Below, piece by piece: positions 1 to 6,518 of a stretch of 9,077 nt of DNA (within the stretch, counting starts at the first letter, position 1; the number at the start of each line of letters is the position of its first letter). The notes below the pieces were generated by a model. The model was not told where the DNA came from, did no database searches, and saw only the letters and a list, made by a program, of their open reading frames with translations. This stretch comes from Thermoflexales bacterium (GTDB lineage Bacteria > Chloroflexota > Anaerolineae > Fen-1058), in assembly GCA_017882055.1 (NCBI GenBank), contig JADGQE010000147.1, positions 1 through 9,077 on the forward strand. Reading direction: 5' to 3'. Position numbers and translations under genes: made by a program.

Positions 1-37
1 CAAAAGTCGCATCGCCCACATGAATTGGTTCTGCCAT
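1..37 (-). CDS. trxA: Thioredoxin, N-terminal fragment (runs off left edge)
   Basis: The first 12 codons, read leftward from an ATG at 37-35, give MAEPIHVGDATF. This closely resembles the opening of bacterial thioredoxins (typically M-x-x-P-I-H-V-T-D-x-x-F). The start is supported by a GGAG Shine-Dalgarno 7 nt upstream, inside the last codons of the OsmC gene, and by a gap of only 2 nt after that gene's TAA stop. The catalytic WCGPC motif would lie beyond the window, so identity rests on the N-terminus alone. As the last visible gene of the CsoR-family/OsmC/OsmC operon it would supply a disulfide reductant for the OsmC cysteines (inference). It could also be a more distant thioredoxin-fold protein. 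Confidence 0.6.
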   Translation of the reverse strand, partial: MAEPIHVGDATF

Positions 38-39
38 TT

Positions 40-462
40 TTATACTCCATTCCTCTCTAAATTGATAATCTCAAACTCCGACGTAATCTGTGCCACACCC
101 CGCACCGTTGCGGCCACCGAACAATATTTTTCTTCTGAAAGTTGAATGGCCTGCTCAACCGCCTTATCGGTCAAGCCTGCGCCGCTGAGTCGATACTTCA
201 AGTGAATCTTACGGAACGTCCACGGCGGATCGGCATCCTGTTCGCCCGTGGTAGTAATTTCCATTGACGACAGCAGCATCCGCTTCTTCGCGAGAATTTC
301 GACGACATCGACCGCCGTGCACGCAGCCAGTGCGATCAATAACATATCAGACGGCTTGACGCCGACGCCTTCATCTTTGGAAGACAACACGACCGAATGG
401 TTCGTGGAGTCAATGCCGACAAAGCGTTTGCCCGAAATCCAGTGCAAGGTCGTCGTCGCCAT
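40..462 (-). CDS. OsmC-family protein (second paralogue)
   Basis: A 140-residue OsmC/Ohr-superfamily protein of the YhfA-like type, normal for the family. It keeps both family cysteines: C48 in the A-A-C-T-A-V-D-V segment at the start of the central helix, and C114 in E-K-Y-C-S-V. In characterised OsmC/Ohr enzymes this pair reduces organic hydroperoxides or works on thiol and persulfide substrates in the cytoplasm. The acidic residue nine positions before the first Cys is D39, where the neighbouring paralogue has Glu. I start at the ATG at 462, one base after the stop of the upstream osmC (TGA-C-ATG), implying translational coupling; no clear Shine-Dalgarno is present. An in-frame ATG at 486 would overlap the upstream gene and add eight residues unlike the family. 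The exact substrate is unknown. Confidence 0.88.
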   Translation of the reverse strand: MATTTLHWISGKRFVGIDSTNHSVVLSSKDEGVGVKPSDMLLIALAACTAVDVVEILAKKRMLLSSMEITTTGEQDADPPWTFRKIHLKYRLSGAGLTDKAVEQAIQLSEEKYCSVAATVRGVAQITSEFEIINLERNGV

Positions 463-463
463 G

Positions 464-901
464 TCAGGCCGCGACGGCTTCGGCATCGATGATTTGATAG
501 CGATGATTGATCTTCACCGAAGCGACCAGCATCGCATTGACCGAACAATATTTGGTCAGTGAGAGTTCAATCGCGCGCTCGACGGCTTTCGAATCGATGC
601 TGCGGCCAGTCACCACATACTCCAAATCGATCTCCGTAAATACCTTGGGATGCTCGACGGCGCGCAGACCGATCACTCTCACTTCGAAGCTGGTCACGTC
701 CTGCTTCTTCTTGCGCAGAATGTCGATCACGTCCATCGCCGTGCAGCTGCCCGATGCAATCGCGACGAGTTCCATAGGACTTGCTGCATCAGGCCCCGCC
801 GGATTATCGATCCGCAGTGTAAAGCCCGACCCGCCCACACCCGTGAACGCCAGTCCCTGGCCTTCCCAGATCAAATTCGCCGTCTTTGCGTTTTCGCTCA
901 T
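464..901 (-). CDS. OsmC-family protein (first paralogue)
   Basis: A 145-residue OsmC/Ohr-superfamily protein, probably a cytoplasmic thiol peroxidase or related reactive-species enzyme. The two redox cysteines are present: C53 in G-S-C-T-A-M-D-V and C119 in T-K-Y-C-S-V, with E44 in P-M-E-L before the first Cys. It is clearly paralogous to the next gene: both share the C-T-A-x-D-V, K-A-V-E-x-A-I and K-Y-C-S-V blocks, so the pair looks like an old tandem duplication. The start at 901 is chosen because AAAGGG stands a few bases upstream within the 13-nt gap after the repressor gene. An ATG at 940 would run into that gene. Co-transcription with the CsoR-family repressor suggests induction by the repressor's ligand. 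Confidence 0.9.
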   Translation of the reverse strand: MSENAKTANLIWEGQGLAFTGVGGSGFTLRIDNPAGPDAASPMELVAIASGSCTAMDVIDILRKKKQDVTSFEVRVIGLRAVEHPKVFTEIDLEYVVTGRSIDSKAVERAIELSLTKYCSVNAMLVASVKINHRYQIIDAEAVAA

Positions 902-914
902 GGCGCCCTTTCTG

Positions 915-1193
915 TTACGGCACTCTGCCCAGCAAGCCAATCAAATCATCGACGAGCATGGCGCGCGTAGCCTTATCGGATTTATCAGCATCCACCAGAC
1001 AATCAGAGGCGTACTGCTTCATAAAAATCAAACTCGCGCCCTGCACCGCCGATCGAATCGCGGCCAGCTGCTGAATGATCTCATGGCAGTCGCGGTCTTC
1101 GTCCAGCATCTTCTGCACACCGCGCACCTGCCCTTCGATCCGGCGCAGCCGCTTTTGCAATTCCTCTTTGGTCGCAGTCGTTTGAACTTTCAT
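915..1193 (-). CDS. CsoR/RcnR/FrmR-family repressor, CstR-like
   Basis: A 92-residue all-helical repressor of the DUF156 family, full length, with the family signature R-L-R-R-I-E-G-Q-V-R-G-V. It keeps two cysteines, C36 and C65, at the exact spacing of copper CsoR and of CstR. The copper-binding His, expected at 61, is Tyr, and the copper second-shell Tyr35 and Glu81 are Asp and Val. The nickel ligands of RcnR (His3, His60, His64) are also absent. A Cys/Cys pair without His is the hallmark of CstR, which senses persulfides and polysulfides through disulfide, trisulfide or tetrasulfide crosslinks. GAGG seven bases before the ATG fixes the start. It leads the operon to the two osmC genes and the thioredoxin, and a family-type operator lies over its promoter, so autoregulation is likely. 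The inducer is inferred. Confidence 0.9.
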   Translation of the reverse strand: MKVQTTATKEELQKRLRRIEGQVRGVQKMLDEDRDCHEIIQQLAAIRSAVQGASLIFMKQYASDCLVDADKSDKATRAMLVDDLIGLLGRVP

Positions 1194-1286
1194 CGTATTT
1201 CCTCAGTCATCAGCGCCCGGCTGACGGAATGATCAAGATCACGAGAACCCGCCGGATGAACCACAGCTGCTCGCTGCGCCTTGACC

Positions 1287-1305
1287 GGTTGGATCTCCGC
1301 CAACC
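1287..1305 (-). other. Small hairpin in the repressor leader
   Basis: GGTTGG and CCAACC form a perfect 6-bp stem with a 7-nt loop about 20 nt after the predicted transcription start. There is no T-tract, so it is not a terminator. The rest of 1194-1316 shows no gene. Confidence 0.35.
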
Positions 1306-1316
1306 ACTCAAATCAA

Positions 1317-1335
1317 TATACTATAGGGGAGTATA
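1317..1335. promoter_or_regulatory. CsoR-family operator over the -10 box
   Basis: A perfect 6-bp inverted repeat, TATACT-ATAGGGG-AGTATA, with a G4 tract in the spacer. The core TACT-N7-AGTA has the same 15-bp layout as RcnR/FrmR-type operators (half-sites around a G/C run). It covers the -10 box, so the repressor encoded just downstream should block RNA polymerase directly. Confidence 0.8.
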
Positions 1336-1358
1336 GCATACGACCCGGGGATTGTCAA
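1330..1358 (-). promoter_or_regulatory. Promoter of the CsoR-family/osmC operon
   Basis: On the minus strand a perfect TTGACA (1358-1353) is followed, after exactly 17 bp, by TATACT (1335-1330), five of six bases of the -10 consensus. The -35 box includes the TGA stop of the upstream adenosyltransferase gene. Transcription should start near 1323, leaving a leader of about 130 nt before the repressor ATG. Confidence 0.85.
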
Positions 1359-1918
1359 GCCCGCGAGTTCCACAGCGGCTCGGCCGCGCCGTGCTGTTTA
1401 TTCTCATAGCGGGCCATCACGAACAACAGATCGGACAATCGGTTGAGGTAGGCAGCCACCTGCGAGCCGATAGCCTCTTGACGCGCGAGTGCGGCCACAT
1501 CGCGTTCGGCGCGACGGCAAATCGTGCGGGCGACCTGCAGCTGCGAGGCCGTGATCGAACCGCCCGGCAAAATAAAATTCTCCAGCGGGCCGACGATGGC
1601 GTTCAGTTCGTCAATCCATTTCTCCAACTGCCCGATGTGGCGCGGTTCGATCTGCGGGAGTTTGAATTGAGCCTTATCTTCTTCGCGGAAAGCCAGGTCG
1701 GATCCCAGGTGGAACAATTCATTTTGAATCGACGGTAGAATTTCCATCAGGCGCGGTGACAGGCCATAAGCCAGCGCGAGACCCAGCGCTGAGTTGAGCT
1801 CATCTACCGTGCCGTAAGCCATCACCCGCAGTGAATCCTTCGGCACGCGCTGCCCGCCGCCGAGCGCCGTGGTGCCGTCATCGCCTTTGCGTGTGTAGAT
1901 AGTCGTTAAGCGTGGCAT
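1355..1918 (-). CDS. cobO: ATP:cob(I)alamin adenosyltransferase, PduO type
   Basis: A 187-residue PduO-type corrinoid adenosyltransferase, which moves the 5'-deoxyadenosyl group of ATP onto cob(I)alamin to make coenzyme B12. PduO enzymes are trimers of helical bundles in the cytoplasm. The N-terminal T-R-K-G-D-D-G-T-T-A-L is the family ATP-binding segment. Further family marks are Y-G-T-V-D-E-L-N-S, L-P-G-G-S, R-A-E-R-D-V and the C-terminal N-R-L-S-D-L-L-F-V-M-A-R. The start at 1918 is preceded by GGGAGGT at good spacing; an ATG at 1972 would add a non-family leader. The symbol is family-level: PduO is the structural class, unrelated to classical CobA/BtuR. It follows the mscL terminator, and its stop overlaps the next promoter's -35 box. 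No cobalamin-riboswitch structure is evident in its short leader. Confidence 0.93.
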   Translation of the reverse strand: MPRLTTIYTRKGDDGTTALGGGQRVPKDSLRVMAYGTVDELNSALGLALAYGLSPRLMEILPSIQNELFHLGSDLAFREEDKAQFKLPQIEPRHIGQLEKWIDELNAIVGPLENFILPGGSITASQLQVARTICRRAERDVAALARQEAIGSQVAAYLNRLSDLLFVMARYENKQHGAAEPLWNSRA

Positions 1919-1932
1919 CCCACCTCCCTGAC

Positions 1933-1960
1933 AAGTGGCGAGTGAATCTTCCGCCACCTT
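1933..1960 (-). other. Hairpin just before the adenosyltransferase ribosome site
   Basis: GTGGCG (1935-1940) pairs with CGCCAC (1952-1957), extendable by a G-U and an A-U pair, around an 11-nt loop. It ends about three bases short of the GGGAGGT ribosome-binding site on the mRNA. A role in translation is possible but unproven. Confidence 0.3.
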
Positions 1961-1974
1961 AAATTCTCGCAAGC

Positions 1975-2004
1975 AAAAGCGCGGATCAAGCCGTTGATCC
2001 GCGC
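1975..2004 (-). terminator. Intrinsic terminator of mscL
   Basis: A perfect 11-bp GC-rich stem (1979-1989 with 1994-2004) and a 4-nt loop is followed on the minus strand by TTTT (1978-1975). It begins 40 nt past the mscL stop, so it should end the mscL transcript and insulate the adenosyltransferase gene. Confidence 0.82.
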
Positions 2005-2044
2005 CAGATCAGGCTGCCACACAGCGCGGCAGGTTGCTTGCTCG

Positions 2045-2479
2045 CTAGCTCTTCAACTCGCTGGTGCAGTTGGGGCAGCGCGTCGCCTTAAGCGGAATCG
2101 TGCTCAGGCAGTATAAACATTCCCTGGTCGTTGGCGCGGCCGGGGCCGGCTTCTTTTTGGCCGCCTTCATCGCCTTGATCAACAGGAACGCCGCAAACGC
2201 CACGATCAAGAAGGTGATGATGGTATTGATGAACACACCATAGTTGATCGTCGCCGCGCCGGCTTTCTGCGCATCAGCCAGGCTGGCATAGGGTCCGCCC
2301 TTGAGCGTGATGAACAGGTTGGTAAAGTCCATGCCGCCCAGCAGCACACCCACAATCGGCATGACAATGTCCTTGACCAGTGACGACACGATTGCGCCGA
2401 ACGCGCTGCCCATGATAAAGGCTACGGCTAAATCGATGACATTACCGCGTTGAATAAACTCTTTGAATTCCTTAAGCAT
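2045..2479 (-). CDS. mscL: Large-conductance mechanosensitive channel MscL with zinc ribbon
   Basis: A 144-residue MscL, the inner-membrane pentamer that opens under membrane tension to release solutes during osmotic downshock. The N-terminal amphipathic helix (M-L-K-E-F-K-E-F-I-Q-R-G-N-V-I-D-L-A-V) is followed by the pore-lining first membrane helix (about 14-45, with the G-x-A-F-G packing motif), a periplasmic loop (about 50-77) and the second membrane helix (about 79-103). After a short basic Lys/Ala/Pro linker the C-terminus carries two CxxC pairs, C-L-Y-C and C-P-N-C, predicted to form a small zinc ribbon instead of the coiled helical bundle of E. coli MscL. Single-gene unit with its own terminator. 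Confidence 0.97.
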   Translation of the reverse strand: MLKEFKEFIQRGNVIDLAVAFIMGSAFGAIVSSLVKDIVMPIVGVLLGGMDFTNLFITLKGGPYASLADAQKAGAATINYGVFINTIITFLIVAFAAFLLIKAMKAAKKKPAPAAPTTRECLYCLSTIPLKATRCPNCTSELKS

Positions 2480-2536
2480 GGTATCCCGCTCTTTGAGATT
2501 TTGTCCAGCGCCAAGGGCCGGATCAAGTCACCCCTG

Positions 2537-2565
2537 ATTGTAACCTAAAAATTCAAGGGGGAAAA
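2537..2565 (-). promoter_or_regulatory. Possible mscL promoter
   Basis: TACAAT (2542-2537) on the minus strand is a good -10 box about 60 bp before the mscL ATG. The -35 region at 17 bp spacing (TTTTCC) is poor, so the call rests mainly on the -10. Confidence 0.3.
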
Positions 2566-2583
2566 TTTCTTCCAGCTGATCAA

Positions 2584-3375
2584 TCATGCCAGAGAGGCCA
2601 ACGTCCAATCGACCAGACGCGGACAGCAGGCGATGCACGTCGCCCCGGTGTAATTCCACAGCGACCGATCGAAATCAAACAGCTGCACGCCCGCCTCCTG
2701 CGCGATGATCTGGCCGGCAGCGCCATCCCACGGTTTAAGTGCGGCATGATAGTAAACATCGATCCAGCCTGCGGCGATGTAACACAGCCCCAGCGCCGAC
2801 GATCCAATCGCACGGATCGTCTTGCATTGCGTACCGGCGCGGTGCAGCCAGTCAAGCGCCATTACCCGCGCCTGCGCGCCGCGTCCCCAGTCCAGGCCGA
2901 CGATCGATTCGCTGATATCGGCGGCTTCCGAAGCGTGGATCGGCTCCGCGTTGAGCGTGGCGCCCCGATCGATCTCGGCGGCAAACAAAAGATCGCGCAT
3001 CGGATCGTATATCGCGCCGATGATGGGCTGCCCGTCCTGCACGACCGCAATGGACGTGCTGAACGTCGGCACCCGCCGCGCATAATTGCTGGTGCCGTCG
3101 AGCGGATCGAGCACCCAGATCAAGCGCGCTTCCGGCGGCGGCTCGATCCCTTCTTCGGACAGGATCGCCGCGTCAGGATAACGCGATCGGATCAGGTCCA
3201 CGATCGTTTGCTGCGCCGCAAAGTCGGCATCCGTCACGATGTCCTGCACGCCCTTGGAGAAAATCTCGCGCGGCTGCGGAAAACGTTCACGCAAAACATG
3301 GCCGGCTGCGCGTGCGACCTGCTGAACAAACAAACCGAATTCGGAATACGAAGGACGGGCGAGGGAATCCGTCAT
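2584..3375 (-). CDS. Inositol monophosphatase-family phosphatase
   Basis: A 263-residue, full-length member of the Mg2+-dependent, Li+-sensitive phosphatase family. The metal-binding motifs are all visible in order: V-T-D-A-D near residue 47, S-E-E-G near 73, W-V-L-D-P-L-D-G-T-S-N-Y near 87-98, and the C-terminal K-P-W-D-G-A-A-G. Family members dephosphorylate inositol monophosphate, histidinol phosphate, fructose-1,6-bisphosphate or 3'-phosphoadenosine nucleotides, and these cannot be told apart from motifs alone. Only 7 nt separate it from the stop of the solute-binding lipoprotein, so it is the last gene of a GT39/lipoprotein/phosphatase operon and may be translationally coupled. The link to sugar handling fits a sugar-phosphate substrate, but this is inference. 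Confidence 0.92.
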   Translation of the reverse strand: MTDSLARPSYSEFGLFVQQVARAAGHVLRERFPQPREIFSKGVQDIVTDADFAAQQTIVDLIRSRYPDAAILSEEGIEPPPEARLIWVLDPLDGTSNYARRVPTFSTSIAVVQDGQPIIGAIYDPMRDLLFAAEIDRGATLNAEPIHASEAADISESIVGLDWGRGAQARVMALDWLHRAGTQCKTIRAIGSSALGLCYIAAGWIDVYYHAALKPWDGAAGQIIAQEAGVQLFDFDRSLWNYTGATCIACCPRLVDWTLASLA

Positions 3376-3382
3376 CAGTCGC

Positions 3383-4708
3383 TCACTGAGTTAGAAGCGC
3401 GTCGGCTGATTTAGCCGCATCGTTGAGCAGCTGAGCCGGATCGTTGCCGGCGACCGCCGCGTTGACCGCGTGAACCAGCAGCTCGGCAATACTGCCCCAG
3501 GCTGGAATATCGGGCTGGGCATAGGCTACGGATAACAACTCGAACGCAACTTTGAAGCCGGCGTTGGTCGCAAATTCACCGGCCAGGCCCACCTTAGCCG
3601 ATTTACGCAGCGGCAACAAACCCGTCAACTGCGCCCAGCGCACAGTCTCCGCAGTATCGGAGAACCAGCGAATGAACAGCCACGCGGCCAGCTGCCTGGC
3701 AGGCGTACTGCGCAGGATAGTCCACGCCGGCCCGCTGATCGTCAAGGTGGGAGTGCGACGGCCATAAGGCACGGGCGATACACCCCAGCGAAAGCCGTAC
3801 GCTTCGACGGCATTGAAGATTTCGGGCACTTGCGTCGTCAAGGCGAAGATCATCGCCACTTTGCCGCGCGCAAAATCGCGGATGGCATCTTCATCCGTGG
3901 TGCGATAGAAACAGCCGCTGTTGGCGGTCGCCTGCAGCGTCTGCAGCGTCTTCACGCCTTCATCGCTGTTGAAAGTGGTGTGCAGGCCGTCGTCGCTGAT
4001 GAGCGAGCCGCCGCGGCTGATCATCCAGGCCGTTGCAAAATCGGCGCGCGGGTTGAAGCCGAAGCCGAACACATCCGGCTGGCCATCGCCGGTCATATCA
4101 CGCGTTGTCGCCTGACAGACCTCCTGGAAGAGCGGCCATGAATCCGGCGCGCTCAATTGATTCTGTGTGGCGAGCCGATCGATGTTGTAGACCAGCACCA
4201 CGCCTTCACCGCCCAGCGGGAAGCTCAGCAGCGTGTTCAACTTGGGATCACGCGTGATGTCGAGCATCGCCGGGAAGATATCGGCCAGATCGTCGGGGGT
4301 CAAACCATAGACCGGGTTGGCCGCATAAGGCGCTACCGGCACGACCACATCACCCAACGACCAGACATCCGACGGGGCCAGGATCGTCAAATCGGGCACA
4401 GTGCCTTTCGCCGCGGCCGACTTCAATTGACTTTGAAGTTGATCGCTCTTGCCGTGATATTCCGGCACAATGATGATGTGCCACGGATTCGTCGCGTTGA
4501 ACTCATCCACCTGGCCCAGCAACGCACTGCGCAGCGATCCTTCGTAGGAATGCCACAAAACGACTTCCTGTCCGTCGGGCCGAGTCGCTTCGATCGAGGT
4601 CGGCGGCGCAGGAGGTGCGGCGCAGGCCGACAGGAGAATTCCAGCCAGCACGCTCAGTGTCACGCAGCGGAGCAAGTGAGACTTGAAGTGTAAAAGGAAA
4701 TGTGCCAT
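3383..4708 (-). CDS. Extracellular solute-binding lipoprotein, family 1 (sugar type)
   Basis: A 441-residue ABC-importer solute-binding protein of the UgpB/MalE type. A signal peptide (hydrophobic L-S-V-L-A-G-I-L) ends in the lipobox L-L-S-A-C, so C29 should be lipidated and anchor the protein outside the membrane. It is followed by a Pro/Ala linker, then family features: V-V-L-W-H-S-Y near the start of the mature domain, P-D-L-T-I-L-A, a Leu/Gly-rich F-P-L-G-G-E-G-V-V-L-V-Y-N, and the C-terminal F-I-R-W-F-S segment. Start 4708 has GGAA eight bases upstream; the ATG at 4720 has no ribosome site. No permease or ATPase gene lies beside it, so it is an orphan binding protein between a glycosyltransferase and a phosphatase. 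Ligand unknown; a glycan or polyol is a guess. Confidence 0.9.
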   Translation of the reverse strand: MAHFLLHFKSHLLRCVTLSVLAGILLSACAAPPAPPTSIEATRPDGQEVVLWHSYEGSLRSALLGQVDEFNATNPWHIIIVPEYHGKSDQLQSQLKSAAAKGTVPDLTILAPSDVWSLGDVVVPVAPYAANPVYGLTPDDLADIFPAMLDITRDPKLNTLLSFPLGGEGVVLVYNIDRLATQNQLSAPDSWPLFQEVCQATTRDMTGDGQPDVFGFGFNPRADFATAWMISRGGSLISDDGLHTTFNSDEGVKTLQTLQATANSGCFYRTTDEDAIRDFARGKVAMIFALTTQVPEIFNAVEAYGFRWGVSPVPYGRRTPTLTISGPAWTILRSTPARQLAAWLFIRWFSDTAETVRWAQLTGLLPLRKSAKVGLAGEFATNAGFKVAFELLSVAYAQPDIPAWGSIAELLVHAVNAAVAGNDPAQLLNDAAKSADALLTQ

Positions 4709-4726
4709 AGAAGTTTCCATATCGTG

Positions 4727-6427
4727 CTACTGCCACGCCAGACGGTAGACCATCACCTTCAATTGGATTCTGAGATGACGACCGGACCTGGCGGCTTGCA
4801 GCCCGTCGCGTGTCAGCAGCGATTCCTTAATCCACTGACCGACTTTGTCTTGTTCAAGAATGAAATTTTGATGTGTGACCGGGACGAGCACGCTGCCCAG
4901 CGCGTTGGCGTAATCCGACCAAACCGGTTGGCCTTCCGGCCCACCGACCAGCGCGACGACGTACTGCGCTCCGCTCGCGCGAATAGCCTGCACCATCCAC
5001 TGCATATTCTCCGGCGCAGGCTGCTCCAGCTGCGCCCACGGCACGGATACATCCGCCATCCGGCCATTGGCCGGCAATACGTGTGTGGCTTGATACCATT
5101 CCAGCGCCATGCCGCTAAACTGATCCCACGGATTGACGAGATAGAATCGCTGTCCGATCGGGACTTGCGAACTGATCCAGCCGGCCACATCAGTCGCGCG
5201 CGGATCGGTGCCGTACGACACCTGCATCAGCGCCGGAAACGCGGCGAAGCGTTCGATCACCACCGGCACACTCGCCGCCACGCACACAGCCAGCGCCAAC
5301 GCCGCGATCATCAGCGCGCCTTTCGCTCGCGCCCAATACGTTGACCAGCCGGCCACCCACCCGGCCAGCATCGCGCCGGTTAAAATGAAAGCGGCCGGAA
5401 CATACGTGGCCACAAAACGCGGATTCTTGGGCAGATTGATAAGCATCTCCAGCAGGCCGATTGCAAAGAATACCAGGAGCACGCGTATCTGCACATCGCG
5501 CCAGCGAGTGATGGCCCAGATCAGGCCGGCCAGGATGACCAATGCGAAGATCGGCGACGGCGCGTAATGCAACGCAATGCTGCGTGGATAGAAGAACAGA
5601 TTCTCGATCGTGAACCACGCGCCGTCGCGCGGCTGCGACGTCGCATAGCTCACAAACTGATCGAGTTTGCCCGGCCCGACGAACCAGGCGATCAGCGCCA
5701 GGCCCAGCGGCCCGAACAGCCACACCCACCGCCGCGCGATCGCGCGCCAATCTGATTTCAGAGTACGCCGCTGCGGCCAAATGAGCGTAGCCTCAGTCAA
5801 AGCTAAGGTGCCGATAACGACCAACCCATACGTGTACTTGGTCAGAAAAGCCAGGACAGCCAGCCCACTAACCAAAATGAATCGCCGCGCCGTGGGCTGC
5901 TGCATGGCTCGCAGGTAAGCCCACAGCATCAGGCCGATCGCCAGCAGGCCCGGCGCTTCCATCAGCACTTTAGCGGATGCCACCATCATCCATTGCGCCG
6001 TAAGCGTCAACGCCGCAGCGACGAGTCCGATCAACCAGCCGAATCTCTTATCCAGCTCAGAACCAATGGCATAGATGACGAGCGCAGCCAGAAACAGGCA
6101 CGCCACACTGAACAGCCGCCCGACGAGCGGCGACGCGCCAAAGATCACAAATGTCACGGCTTTGAGCCACGAAAAACCCGGCGGATAAAAGCCCTGAGCG
6201 TAAAAGTCGGCCGCGAAGGCCCCGAAGTTGCCGGCCCGCAGATCGAGCGCCAGCGCCAGGCCGTTGTTGGCGTGGATGGCCTCGTCGCCGTCGAACGGAT
6301 AATCGCGGTAAGTGACGATCTGCTGCGTCAGAAACAGCGCGATAAGAACGTCCAAAAGCACCACCACAAGCAGCGCCGCGCGCTTCGCAGTGATCCACTC
6401 GCGTTGACGATGGGAGGCGATAGTCAT
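4727..6427 (-). CDS. GT39/ArnT-type membrane glycosyltransferase
   Basis: A 566-residue polytopic GT-C glycosyltransferase of the dolichyl-phosphate-mannose/ArnT type, which uses a polyprenyl-phosphate sugar to glycosylate proteins or lipids on the outer face of the membrane. After the first membrane helix (about 16-38), the first outer loop holds D-G-D-E-A-I-H-A, the acidic D48-E49 catalytic motif of the fold, followed by Y-P-P-G-F-S-W. About ten further hydrophobic segments follow, then a soluble C-terminal domain from roughly residue 400. The start at 6427 replaces a longer reading from 6520, since the 31 extra residues are not hydrophobic or family-like and would run over the promoter. 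It is first in the operon with the lipoprotein 18 nt downstream. Acceptor and donor sugar are unknown. Confidence 0.88.
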   Translation of the reverse strand: MTIASHRQREWITAKRAALLVVVLLDVLIALFLTQQIVTYRDYPFDGDEAIHANNGLALALDLRAGNFGAFAADFYAQGFYPPGFSWLKAVTFVIFGASPLVGRLFSVACLFLAALVIYAIGSELDKRFGWLIGLVAAALTLTAQWMMVASAKVLMEAPGLLAIGLMLWAYLRAMQQPTARRFILVSGLAVLAFLTKYTYGLVVIGTLALTEATLIWPQRRTLKSDWRAIARRWVWLFGPLGLALIAWFVGPGKLDQFVSYATSQPRDGAWFTIENLFFYPRSIALHYAPSPIFALVILAGLIWAITRWRDVQIRVLLVFFAIGLLEMLINLPKNPRFVATYVPAAFILTGAMLAGWVAGWSTYWARAKGALMIAALALAVCVAASVPVVIERFAAFPALMQVSYGTDPRATDVAGWISSQVPIGQRFYLVNPWDQFSGMALEWYQATHVLPANGRMADVSVPWAQLEQPAPENMQWMVQAIRASGAQYVVALVGGPEGQPVWSDYANALGSVLVPVTHQNFILEQDKVGQWIKESLLTRDGLQAARSGRHLRIQLKVMVYRLAWQ

Positions 6428-6436
6428 AGCGTGCCG

Positions 6437-6445
6437 ATTATACCA
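6437..6445 (-). promoter_or_regulatory. Extended -10 promoter of the GT39 operon, leaderless
   Basis: The minus strand reads TGG-TATAAT, a perfect consensus -10 with the TGn extension. Only 9 nt separate TATAAT from the ATG at 6427, so transcription should start 1-3 nt before the start codon. No good -35 is seen, as is usual for extended -10 promoters. GGAGG upstream lies too far away (18 nt) and outside the predicted transcript. Confidence 0.7.
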
Positions 6446-6481
6446 CCTCCGACTTGACGAATCCGATCGAGGCGCGGGATA

Positions 6482-6511
6482 TTTACCGTTTTCGATCGGC
6501 AGTGTTATACT
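6482..6511 (+). promoter_or_regulatory. Extended -10 promoter of the Lgt-like gene, leaderless
   Basis: TTTACC (6482-6487), an 18-bp spacer, and TATACT (6506-6511) preceded by TGT, an extended -10. Seven bases separate the -10 from the ATG at 6519, placing the predicted start of transcription at or next to the start codon. No Shine-Dalgarno is present, consistent with a leaderless mRNA. Confidence 0.7.
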
Positions 6512-6518
6512 GTGAGAC

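Noticed and set aside
507..1232. Long plus-strand open frame of 241 codons
   Set aside because: It is antisense to the first OsmC and repressor genes, which have clear family motifs and ribosome sites; the antisense product resembles nothing.
1230..1241. TGATC-AA-GATCA inverted repeat in the repressor leader
   Set aside because: Five-base arms made of the GATC word, which is common throughout the window; likely chance.
1919..1978. Cobalamin riboswitch before the adenosyltransferase
   Set aside because: The space between the mscL terminator and the start codon is about 56 nt, far too short, and no B12-box-like sequence was seen.
2543..2577. Possible terminator after the phosphatase gene
   Set aside because: Best stem is only four to five pairs, AT-rich, and the T-run is not adjacent to it.
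2746..3414. Plus-strand open frame of 222 codons opposite the phosphatase
   Set aside because: Arg-rich shadow of a high-GC gene whose sense strand holds all the phosphatase motifs.
5190..5780. Minus-strand 196-codon frame inside the GT39 gene
   Set aside because: Out-of-frame reading of a long membrane-protein gene; Ala/Arg-rich with no domain features.
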